Positions 1 through 6,623 of a stretch of 10,018 bases of DNA are shown here, piece by piece. Every line of letters starts with the position of its first letter. The stretch's first letter is position 1. The translations under genes were made by a program, and so were the position numbers. This DNA comes from Bacillota bacterium (GTDB lineage: Bacteria; Bacillota; Clostridia; Lutisporales; Lutisporaceae), in contig JALNWH010000070.1 of the NCBI GenBank assembly GCA_023230985.1, positions 1 to 10,018 on the forward strand, given 5' to 3'. Below the pieces are notes generated by a model. It was not told where the DNA came from and did no database searches. It was given only the letters and a program-made list of their open reading frames with translations.

Positions 1-207
1 AAATCTTTAATTGAAACTGACGGCGAAATTGAAACAATTGATGACTGGGGCAAGAGAAAGCTTGCTTATCCAATAGAAGACCTTACAGAAGGCTATTATA
101 TATATATGAAGTATAAGGCCGGACGGGAAATACCCGGAGAACTTGATAGGGTATTCGGTATCAACGAGGATATTTTAAGACATCTAATTGTTAAAATTGA
201 AGAATAA
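1..207 (+). CDS. rpsF: 30S ribosomal protein bS6, C-terminal part (5' end outside window)
   Basis: The window opens in frame inside this gene, and 68 codons up to TAA (205-207) are visible. The translation contains DDWGKRKLAYPIEDLTEGYY followed by a segment ending LRHLIVKIEE, which is the usual second half of bS6: the WGKRKLAYPI strand and the final beta strand of its ferredoxin-like fold. bS6 binds bS18 as a heterodimer on 16S rRNA in the platform of the small subunit. The protein ends soon after the last strand, without the long acidic or glutamate-rich tail seen in enterobacteria, as is usual in Firmicutes. ssb follows after 17 bases, so this is the rpsF-ssb-rpsR operon. The start and promoter lie upstream and cannot be judged. 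Confidence 0.95.
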   Translation, partial: KSLIETDGEIETIDDWGKRKLAYPIEDLTEGYYIYMKYKAGREIPGELDRVFGINEDILRHLIVKIEE

Positions 208-224
208 GAATAGGTGGTGTAGTT

Positions 225-626
225 TTGAATAGAGTTTCTATTGTTGGCAGATTAACGAGAGATCCTGAAATAAGATATGCTTCTGACAACCAACTGGCTA
301 TCACAAGGTTTACGGTTGCTGTAGATAGAGTATTTAAAAAAGAAGGTCAACCTACAGCGGATTTTTTACCTGTGGTAGTTTTCGGCAGAAGCGCAGAGAA
401 CTGTCATAAATACTTAGGAAAAGGTCGATTGGTCGCTGTTGCCGGAAGGCTTCAATCAAGGACTTGGGATGATCAAGAGGGGAAGCGACGCTATTCCTAT
501 GATATAATTGCTGATGAAGTAAACTTTTTAGACAGAGCCGGAGATACAAGACCTCAGTCTCAAGTTGAAGATACAGGAGACGAGGACTTTCACCCTGTAG
601 AAGAGGATGACGATCTCCCATTTTAA
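225..626 (+). CDS. ssb: Single-stranded DNA-binding protein SSB
   Basis: The predicted 133-residue protein binds single-stranded DNA as a tetramer during replication, recombination and repair. The N-terminal ~105 residues show the bacterial SSB OB-fold pattern: IVGRLTRDPEIRYA at residues 6-19, then TADFLPVVVFGRSAE, the YLGKGRLVAVAGRLQSR strand pair and RRYSYDIIADEVNFLDR. A short acidic linker follows, and the protein ends in EEDDDLPF, the conserved tail that recruits partner proteins. The start is TTG, chosen because AGGTGGTG (212-219) lies five bases upstream and the reading gives MNRVSIVGRL, a normal SSB N-terminus. The size is slightly below that of longer SSBs because the linker is short. 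It sits between rpsF and rpsR, the standard location in Firmicutes. Confidence 0.96.
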   Translation: MNRVSIVGRLTRDPEIRYASDNQLAITRFTVAVDRVFKKEGQPTADFLPVVVFGRSAENCHKYLGKGRLVAVAGRLQSRTWDDQEGKRRYSYDIIADEVNFLDRAGDTRPQSQVEDTGDEDFHPVEEDDDLPF

Positions 627-633
627 TAGTGAT

Positions 634-639
634 AGGAGG
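634..639 (+). promoter_or_regulatory. Ribosome binding site of rpsR
   Basis: AGGAGG, a full match to the anti-Shine-Dalgarno sequence, lies eight bases before the TTG at 648. It supports that unusual start codon and shows that translation initiation of rpsR is intact although the gene is frameshifted further on. Confidence 0.8.
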
Positions 640-647
640 GAAAGGTT

Positions 648-895
648 TTGAATAGACGTGGTTCAGGTGGCGGCGGAAGAATGCGAAAACCTAAAAAGCG
701 TGTTTGCAGCTTTTGTATAGATAAAGTTGAATCCATTGATTATAAAGATGTTAATAATTGCGCAGATATCTTTCTGAAAGAGGAAAGATAATTCCCAGAA
801 GAATATCCGGTAATTGTGCAAAGCATCAAAGGCAGCTTACAATTGCAATTAAAAGAGCGAGAAATATTGCTCTGTTGCCTTTTACAACAGAATAA
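648..895 (+). pseudogene. rpsR: 30S ribosomal protein bS18, interrupted by a one-base frameshift
   Basis: Read from TTG at 648, the frame gives a good bS18 N-terminus (RMRKPKKRVCSFCIDKVESI, then DYKDVN), but goes wrong after codon 36 and stops at TAA 789-791 after 47 residues. From position 758 the next frame gives LRRYLSERGKIIPRRISGNC followed by AKHQRQLTIAIKRARNIALL and PFTTE, ending at TAA 893-895, which is a perfect bS18 C-terminus. Adding one base after 757 (AA to a Lys codon) restores an 82-residue protein of normal length. The restored protein has C20, C23, C57 and H60, the ligands expected of the zinc-binding (C+) form of bS18. bS18 is needed in the small-subunit platform together with bS6, so true loss would be surprising. 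A sequencing or assembly error is the most likely explanation, with a second rpsR copy elsewhere as the alternative. Confidence 0.93.
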
Positions 896-902
896 TAAGT
901 AT

Positions 903-928
903 AAAAACCCGAGTTTTCGGGTTTTTTT
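903..928 (+). terminator. Rho-independent terminator of the rpsF-ssb-rpsR operon
   Basis: A ten-base-pair stem, AAAAACCCGA (903-912) against TCGGGTTTTT (917-926), encloses a GTTT loop, and the T run continues to 928. It begins eight bases after the rpsR stop and closes the operon. The A-rich left arm means it could also act weakly on the opposite strand. Confidence 0.9.
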
Positions 929-969
929 CCTATATTTTCACCTCTGATTTTCCGGGGTATTTATTTTAA

Positions 970-999
970 TTGGCAGGAGAAATCAAATTTTCATAGAAT
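970..999 (+). promoter_or_regulatory. Candidate sigma-A-type promoter for the MazG-like to dnaB operon
   Basis: TTGGCA (970-975, five of six matches to TTGACA) and TAGAAT (994-999, five of six matches to TATAAT) are separated by 18 bases. They lie downstream of the terminator and upstream of the first gene of the next operon, where a promoter is expected. The implied start near 1006 leaves only a short leader before the ribosome binding site at 1011-1020, which lowers confidence a little. The call is by inspection only. Confidence 0.5.
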
Positions 1000-1028
1000 T
1001 ATAAAAAGACGGAGAGGTGGATAATAAA

Positions 1029-1343
1029 ATGGAGAAAGATACGGATATAACGAGAAATATCAGAATAATAGAGTTTTTAAAATCTGAGATTTTAACTTCT
1101 TTGGCATCATTATTTCATAATCTACTAAAAGGTTCCAAAGCAAATAGGGAGGCTTTGTTGGATATACTGGCTAATATAATAATGGCAACATATGTGCTGT
1201 CAAAGAGACTGGGATTTGAACATAGAGTTATTGATTCAAAAATTATGGACAAAATAAAAATTAGCAAGTTGGAAGAACATGAAATAGAAAAGTGGTATGG
1301 AGATTTATCAGGTCTTTCTGATTATTTAAAGAAACGTACCTAG
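1029..1343 (+). CDS. MazG-like family small protein
   Basis: This small, mostly helical protein (104 residues from ATG 1029) resembles the MazG-like family of Firmicutes, which is typically encoded beside the DUF2232 gene. Visible features are the N-terminal DITRNIRIIEFLKSEILTSL helix, a second helix EALLDILANIIMATYVLSKR, and a charged C-terminus. MazG enzymes hydrolyse nucleoside triphosphates to monophosphates using an ExxE...ExxD metal site. Here only the second half (E...D in EALLD) is recognisable and the first ExxE is absent, so catalysis is doubtful. An in-frame GTG at 1017 is possible, but ATG 1029 is preferred because GGAGAGGTGG (1011-1020) lies at proper distance from it and overlaps the GTG. 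It is the first gene of the operon, 12 bases before the DUF2232 gene. No precise function is known to me. Confidence 0.8.
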   Translation: MEKDTDITRNIRIIEFLKSEILTSLASLFHNLLKGSKANREALLDILANIIMATYVLSKRLGFEHRVIDSKIMDKIKISKLEEHEIEKWYGDLSGLSDYLKKRT

Positions 1344-1355
1344 TAGGAGTGAATT

Positions 1356-2324
1356 ATGAAAAGTATTAACACTAAAGCGCTGGTGGAAGGGGCAGTATTT
1401 GCATCGTTAACAGCAGTTTTGGGCATAATGGTATATTATTTGCCGCTGCTTTCGCTTGTTGGGATGTTTTGGGCTGTTCCTATAATTATTATGGGATTTA
1501 GAAACGGTTTTAGAACAAGTTTTGTATCTGCAGTTGTTGCAGCCATTTTGGTATCTATATTTACAGAACCTTATAGCGGTCTTTATTTATTTTTAGTATT
1601 TGGAATATCCGGGATAGTTATGGGCTATTTAATGAACAAAAAGACAAGACCCTCTTTAAATATATTAGCTTCCGGTCTTGTTTTGGCGTTTTGCTCTGCG
1701 GCGGGGATCATTTTAACCTTTTGGATTTTGGGACAATCGCCGGCTCAAGCAGCAGAACAATTAATAAAATCAATGAATGAAACATTTGATAGTGTAGCTG
1801 ATATATATAGTAATATGGGTATTCCAAAAGAACAGATTGAGGATGTAATTACCAGATTTAAAGATAGTTTTGAAGCAATAAAGCTTGTTATACCGGCTTT
1901 TTTCATCATGAACGGTATGATATTTTCATTTGTTAATTTCAAGCTTTCCAAAAAAATACTTGATAGAATGAAATATACAATAGAAGATATTAAATCTTTT
2001 TCAGAATGGAGATTGCCTGATAATTTTGTTTTAGGATTATTTTTGATTATGTTACTTGCTATAGTTGCTTTTTATTTGAAAATACCGAATATTGAAACGG
2101 GAGTTATCAATATAGTGTTTTTGCTAAGATGGGTTTTTACTATTTTAGGGCTATCTGTTGCAAGTTTTTTGCTTATGAAATATAAAATTACCAGCTTTGT
2201 AAAATATTTATTACTTATAATCTTTTTTTTCACTTTCGCGAATGTGCTGGCTTTAGTAGGTGTATTTGATGCTATATTTGATATTAGAAAAATAGGCAGA
2301 AAATATAACGGGGGGATTTTATGA
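1356..2324 (+). CDS. DUF2232 (YybS-type) integral membrane protein
   Basis: The predicted 322-residue protein is strongly hydrophobic, with about eight or nine membrane segments (roughly residues 9-29, 32-47, 54-70, 75-92, 101-124, 176-195, 222-241, 250-274 and 280-302). A hydrophilic, helical loop at about 128-172 holds an acidic and amphipathic stretch. The C-terminal GVFDAIFDIRKIG motif and the position directly before gdpP match the YybS/DUF2232 family. The fold resembles the substrate-binding S components of ECF transporters, but no ligand is known and none is visible here. The start ATG is supported by AGGAG (1345-1349) with a six-base spacer. The stop overlaps the gdpP start as ATGA at 2321-2324, implying translational coupling and perhaps a functional link with GdpP at the membrane. 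Confidence 0.88.
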   Translation: MKSINTKALVEGAVFASLTAVLGIMVYYLPLLSLVGMFWAVPIIIMGFRNGFRTSFVSAVVAAILVSIFTEPYSGLYLFLVFGISGIVMGYLMNKKTRPSLNILASGLVLAFCSAAGIILTFWILGQSPAQAAEQLIKSMNETFDSVADIYSNMGIPKEQIEDVITRFKDSFEAIKLVIPAFFIMNGMIFSFVNFKLSKKILDRMKYTIEDIKSFSEWRLPDNFVLGLFLIMLLAIVAFYLKIPNIETGVINIVFLLRWVFTILGLSVASFLLMKYKITSFVKYLLLIIFFFTFANVLALVGVFDAIFDIRKIGRKYNGGIL

Positions 2325-4318
2325 AGGAAAAGATAGGCTTTTTTATGCTCAGGCTTGATTCTAATATTTATTTATGGATATTAGGGTTTAGCTTTGCTAT
2401 AGTCTTTTACTATAATTGGATTTTGGGATTGCTGGGTTTTTCTGTTTTAATATATCTGGCATATTTCCAAAGCAAAGAAAGGAGTCAAAAGAAGGAAGAG
2501 CTAAGGCGTTATATAGAAAAGCTCTCAGATAATGTTGATGCCGCAACAAAAAATGCTATACTTAATCTGCCATTTCCCTTAGTTATCTTAGATGAAGACG
2601 GGAGTATAAACTGGTATAATTCTCTGTTTTCTTTAATATATCAAGGGGATTATCTTTTAGATAAGAAGGTTGATGATTATATACCGGGTATTGAATTGGA
2701 AGATATTTTGCACGAAGGTAAAAAAGAATTTAAAAACATAATGATAAAGAATGATTATTATGATTTGCATTGCGAATTTTTTGATATATTTGAAGATGAT
2801 ACTAAGAAAAAAATTATAATGACTTACCTGATTAATAAAACAGACTTTGTGCATTTAAAAGCTAAATATCTTGAAGAAAAGAATGTAGTGGCGATATTAC
2901 AGATAGATAATTTGGAAGAAGTGCTAAAAGAGGTAGAGGAAGAGTTTAAGCCTATTATTTCCGCTGATTTGGATAGGATAATAAATTCATGGGCTGCAAT
3001 GAATAATGCGTCAATACAAAAATACTCAAATGATGAATACATATTGCATCTAAACCAGAAACAGCTTCAATTAATTCAAGAAAAAAGATTTGATATATTG
3101 GATACTGTCAGGGAAATAAATTCCGGCAATAGGATACCTTTAACCTTGAGCATAGGTGTGGGAGTTAATGCTAAAACACTTGGGGAGCTTCAGAAATTTG
3201 CCAATGCGGCTATGGATATTGCATTAGGCCGGGGTGGAGATCAGGCTGTTGTTAAAGATTACGAGAGACTGTCTTTTTATGGCGGTAAATCAAAAGCTGT
3301 TGAAAAAAGAACCAGAGTTAAAGCAAGAGTTATATCCTACGCATTAAGACAGCTGATAGAACAATCAGACGAGGTAATCATATTAGGACATGAGATGCCT
3401 GATTTGGATTGTATCGGTTCAGCCTTAGGAGTTTATAGGTGTTGTGCTAATCTCAACAAGATAACATATATTGTCATGAACCGTATAAATAAGGGAATTG
3501 AAAATCTCTGGAAAGAGTTAAAAGAAGATAAAGAATATGATAAAGTATTTGTAGACGGATATGAGGCTTTATCATTAGCCGGTAAAAATTCCTTATTGAT
3601 AATTGTAGATACTCATAGACCCAGTTTTACCATGGAGCCGGAATTGATTGATAAGATTGATAAAAAGGTTGTAATAGACCACCATAGAAGAGCTACCGAG
3701 TTTATTGATGATGCGGTTTTAACATATATTGAGCCTTATGCGTCATCGACCAGTGAGTTGGTAACGGAGATACTTCAATATATGTTTGAAAAGCCCAAAA
3801 TAAAACAAATAGAAGCGGAAGCACTTTTAGCAGGAATATTCATTGATACTAAAAATTTCTCTTTTCAAACAGGCATAAGGACTTTTGAAGCAGCTTCATT
3901 TTTAAGAGGTGCAGGAGCAGATACCACATTGACAAGACAGTTGTTTCAAGATGATATGGATACCTTCTTGGCTAGAGCGGAAGTAGTTAAGGCTGCTTGG
4001 ATGTATAAAGAAAATATTGCAATATCGATAATACCGGACAATATAGCCAATCCGGCACTGATAGCTGCACAAGCGGCAGATGAATTATTGAATATTCGGG
4101 GGATTATTGCTTCCTTTGTTCTTTCCAAGATTGAGGGCTATATATTTATAAGCGGTAGATCCTTAGGAGAAATAAATGTACAAATTGTGCTTGAAAAATT
4201 AGGAGGCGGTGGTCATTTAACCGTTGCAGGCGCCCAGCTTTCTGATATTTCCATTGAAGAAGCAGTTGAACTTATAGAAAACGCCGTTGATGAATACTTA
4301 AAGGAGGGTGAAAGATAG
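2321..4318 (+). CDS. gdpP: GdpP-type membrane-bound cyclic-di-AMP phosphodiesterase
   Basis: The protein degrades the second messenger c-di-AMP to pApA and so affects potassium and osmotic balance and cell-wall homeostasis. The 665 residues follow the family order. Two membrane helices lie at about 15-30 and 33-49. A PAS-like domain spans about 75-150 (PFPLVILDEDGSINWYN). A degenerate GGDEF domain spans about 190-315, where the signature is replaced by SNDEY (236-240), so cyclase activity is not expected. The DHH and DHHA1 domains span about 340-660. Catalytic residues are in place: H357, D361 and D363 in GHEMPDLD, D430, D453-H454-H455, D509, and GGGGH at 628-632. The start overlaps the upstream gene by four bases behind a GGGGGGA ribosome site. 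The stop overlaps the rplI start by one base. Length and motifs are complete, and nothing looks damaged. Confidence 0.97.
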   Translation: MKEKIGFFMLRLDSNIYLWILGFSFAIVFYYNWILGLLGFSVLIYLAYFQSKERSQKKEELRRYIEKLSDNVDAATKNAILNLPFPLVILDEDGSINWYNSLFSLIYQGDYLLDKKVDDYIPGIELEDILHEGKKEFKNIMIKNDYYDLHCEFFDIFEDDTKKKIIMTYLINKTDFVHLKAKYLEEKNVVAILQIDNLEEVLKEVEEEFKPIISADLDRIINSWAAMNNASIQKYSNDEYILHLNQKQLQLIQEKRFDILDTVREINSGNRIPLTLSIGVGVNAKTLGELQKFANAAMDIALGRGGDQAVVKDYERLSFYGGKSKAVEKRTRVKARVISYALRQLIEQSDEVIILGHEMPDLDCIGSALGVYRCCANLNKITYIVMNRINKGIENLWKELKEDKEYDKVFVDGYEALSLAGKNSLLIIVDTHRPSFTMEPELIDKIDKKVVIDHHRRATEFIDDAVLTYIEPYASSTSELVTEILQYMFEKPKIKQIEAEALLAGIFIDTKNFSFQTGIRTFEAASFLRGAGADTTLTRQLFQDDMDTFLARAEVVKAAWMYKENIAISIIPDNIANPALIAAQAADELLNIRGIIASFVLSKIEGYIFISGRSLGEINVQIVLEKLGGGGHLTVAGAQLSDISIEEAVELIENAVDEYLKEGER

Positions 4319-4764
4319 TGAAAGTAGTGTTGTTAAAGGATGTAAAGTCTCTGGGAAAGAAGGATGATATAGTAAATGTAAGTGACGGTTATGCAAGGAA
4401 TTATCTTATACCGAAAGATTTAGCTATTGAGGCTACTTCCGGGAAGCTAAAAGAAATCCATAGCAAAAAAAAGGCTAGTGAAAGTAAAAAAGCAAGAGAA
4501 TTTGAGGAAGCAAAAGAATTGGCCAAAAGAATAAATCAATTGGAAGTGATAATAAAGACAAAAGCGGGTTCCAGCGGCAAGCTGTTTGGCTCTATAACTA
4601 ATAAGGATATTTCAGATATTATAAAAGAGCGATATAAAATTGAAATAGATAAAAAGAAAATAGTTTTGAACGAACAAATTAAGGCTCTGGGAGAACATGA
4701 AATAGAGATTAAAGTATACCCTGAAGTAATATCAAAAATCACAGTAAAAGTCGTAGAAGAATAA
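4318..4764 (+). CDS. rplI: 50S ribosomal protein bL9
   Basis: The predicted 148-residue protein has the two-domain bL9 layout. The N-terminal rRNA-binding domain (MKVVLLKDVKSLGKKDDIV, then the DGYARNYLIPKDLAIEAT signature at about residues 22-40) is joined by a long charged central helix (about 41-75) to a C-terminal domain containing GKLFGSITNKDI. bL9 binds 23S rRNA at the base of the L1 stalk and supports reading-frame fidelity. The start is GTG, supported by AGGAGG (4302-4307) ten bases upstream. Its first base is the last base of the gdpP stop codon. The gdpP-rplI-(lonC)-dnaB order is the conserved Firmicute arrangement, and length is typical of the family. Confidence 0.97.
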   Translation: MKVVLLKDVKSLGKKDDIVNVSDGYARNYLIPKDLAIEATSGKLKEIHSKKKASESKKAREFEEAKELAKRINQLEVIIKTKAGSSGKLFGSITNKDISDIIKERYKIEIDKKKIVLNEQIKALGEHEIEIKVYPEVISKITVKVVEE

Positions 4765-4781
4765 AAAGCGAGGTATTAAAA

Positions 4782-6623
4782 TTGAAACAAAGCAATAAAT
4801 GCAGCAATAACGAAGCTATAGATATGCTAGTAAACTATGGTATAAAAGTATATGGAGAAAATGAATTAAAGGGGCTTGAAAGCCTCAAGGATCCGGTTGT
4901 TAAAACAGAAAAGCTATGGAATATAATAAATCCTAATGGCGAAACCTTAATTATAAAAAATAATGAGGATATGAGTGAGGCAATTGAAAAGATACAGGAC
5001 AAGCTTTCTGATGATGCTGCCAAGATGTATATGAAAAAAATAATAAATGAACAGATATTAAAGAAGATGGAAGAAAACGAAAAAGAATATATGGATCAGC
5101 TAAAACTGCAGATTATCAATAAATACACCGATAATGAAAGTCCTACTACTTTAAAAAAATATGCTCAAATAGAAAAAAAGAAAAGCATTTCCTTATCAAA
5201 GCAAATTGGCGATACATTACGTCCTCATAACTCAACGGAAATTGTCGGACAAACTGATGCAGTTTCTATGCTTGTATCCAAGATTGCATCGCCTTATCCC
5301 CAACATGTTATAATTTATGGTCCTCCGGGGGTGGGGAAAACCTCGGCAGCCAGAATAGCTTTAAAGGAAGCAAAAGAAAGAGGCTACTCTCCCTTTAGAA
5401 AAGATGCACCTTTTGTAGAAGTAAACGGAGCAACAATAAGGTGGGATCCAAGAGAGTCGGTAAATCCCCTTTTGGGCTCTGTTCATGATCCAATCTATCA
5501 AGGTGCTAGAAAAGATTTGGCTGATACAGGTATTCCGGAGCCTAAACCGGGGCTTGTAACGGAAGCCCATGGCGGAATACTATTTATTGATGAAATCGGT
5601 GAGCTTGATTTAATGCTCCAAAACAAACTGTTAAAAGTTTTAGAAGATAAAAAAGTTTACTTTGAATCTTCATATTACGATGTTAATAGCAAACAAATAC
5701 CCAGATATATAAGGGCACTTTTTGAAGATGGCGCACCGGCAGATTTTATTTTGATTGGGGCAACTACAAGAAGACCGGAAGAAATAAATCCGGCACTTAG
5801 ATCCAGATGTGCTGAAATATTTTTTAACTCTCTAAGCCCTACGGATATAAAAAGCATTGTAAATCTATGGAGCAAAAAATTAAGTATATGTGTTACCGAG
5901 GATGCCAAGGATTTAATCAGCAAACATGTATATGACGGTAGGAAAGCAGTTAATGTTTTGCTGGATTGCTATAGCAAATGTTTATACGAAAATTATAAAA
6001 AGAAAATCTTTGTAGATTATGATAGGGCCTATGATGTTTTGAGATTACCTGTTAAATCTACACTGCAAAAAAGAGAAGGATACCAAGTAGGCAGGATTTA
6101 TGGCGCAGGGATAATCGGATTTATAGGTAATGTGATAGAACTTGAAGCGGTTTCTTTTGCAAATCACGAGGGCAGGGGTAATATCAGGTTCAATGAGACG
6201 GCAGGTACGATGGTGAGGGATTCTCTTTTTAATGCGCTTACAGTGCTAAAGAAGAATTTTGAAATAAATACTGAAATGTATGATATACATGTAAACTGCA
6301 TAGGCGGGGGCAATGTAGACGGACCTTCCGCCGGAGCTGCTATAACATGTCTACTGTATTCCTCAATAAAAAACATGCCTTTTAGGAAAGACTGCTGTAT
6401 TACCGGTGAAATATCTATAAGCGGTAATATAAAAGCTGTAGGCGGTGTAAGAGAAAAGGCTGTGGCTGCGATAAGAGAAGGGTTTTCTTATATGATTATC
6501 CCAAAGGATAATGAGAAGGATGTATCGGATTTAGAAGGCATAGGGATAATACCTGCAACAAATATTTTTGAAATAATAGGTTTTTTAAGTAAAAAAACCG
6601 AAGGGTCAAGGGGAGTGGTCTAA
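4782..6623 (+). CDS. lonC: LonC-type AAA+ ATP-dependent protease (Lon family)
   Basis: The predicted 613-residue protein combines a charged helical N-terminal part (about 55-140) with an AAA+ module and a Lon Ser-Lys protease domain. It lacks the large substrate-binding N domain of LonA. Walker A is GPPGVGKT (180-187), Walker B is LFIDE (267-271), a sensor-1 region is GATTR (326-330), and conserved arginines lie in ALRSR (338-342). The protease domain holds GPSAG with nucleophile S516 and GGVREK with K559; the 43-residue spacing equals that of S679 and K722 in E. coli Lon. The overall arrangement fits the LonB/LonC group known from endospore formers. Start TTG follows a GAGG site (4770-4773), 17 bases after rplI. 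Some characterised LonC proteins are reported not to need ATP, but both Walker motifs look intact here. LonC rather than LonB is inferred from gene context and general resemblance. Confidence 0.9.
   Translation: MKQSNKCSNNEAIDMLVNYGIKVYGENELKGLESLKDPVVKTEKLWNIINPNGETLIIKNNEDMSEAIEKIQDKLSDDAAKMYMKKIINEQILKKMEENEKEYMDQLKLQIINKYTDNESPTTLKKYAQIEKKKSISLSKQIGDTLRPHNSTEIVGQTDAVSMLVSKIASPYPQHVIIYGPPGVGKTSAARIALKEAKERGYSPFRKDAPFVEVNGATIRWDPRESVNPLLGSVHDPIYQGARKDLADTGIPEPKPGLVTEAHGGILFIDEIGELDLMLQNKLLKVLEDKKVYFESSYYDVNSKQIPRYIRALFEDGAPADFILIGATTRRPEEINPALRSRCAEIFFNSLSPTDIKSIVNLWSKKLSICVTEDAKDLISKHVYDGRKAVNVLLDCYSKCLYENYKKKIFVDYDRAYDVLRLPVKSTLQKREGYQVGRIYGAGIIGFIGNVIELEAVSFANHEGRGNIRFNETAGTMVRDSLFNALTVLKKNFEINTEMYDIHVNCIGGGNVDGPSAGAAITCLLYSSIKNMPFRKDCCITGEISISGNIKAVGGVREKAVAAIREGFSYMIIPKDNEKDVSDLEGIGIIPATNIFEIIGFLSKKTEGSRGVV

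Noticed and set aside
352..621. Long open frame on the minus strand across ssb
   Set aside because: It lies fully inside ssb, shows no recognisable protein features and has no ribosome site. The same applies to the other minus-strand frames over gdpP, rplI, lonC, dnaB and the flavoprotein gene.
222..656. Shared 12-base start context GTTTTGAATAGA at ssb (222-233, first base differs slightly in context) and rpsR (645-656)
   Set aside because: Both proteins begin Met-Asn-Arg in this family, so the shared bases follow from coding and TTG starts rather than a regulatory repeat.
750..765. Programmed ribosomal frameshift in rpsR
   Set aside because: The site (GTTAATAATTGC) is not a recognised slippery heptamer, no stimulatory structure was seen, and bS18 is not known to use frameshifting. 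A missing base is simpler.
758..895. Separate small gene starting at TTG 758
   Set aside because: No ribosome binding site stands before it, and its product is exactly the second half of bS18.
2321..4318. Active diguanylate cyclase in GdpP
   Set aside because: The signature motif is degenerate (SNDEY in place of GGDEF), as is normal for this family, so no c-di-GMP synthesis is expected.
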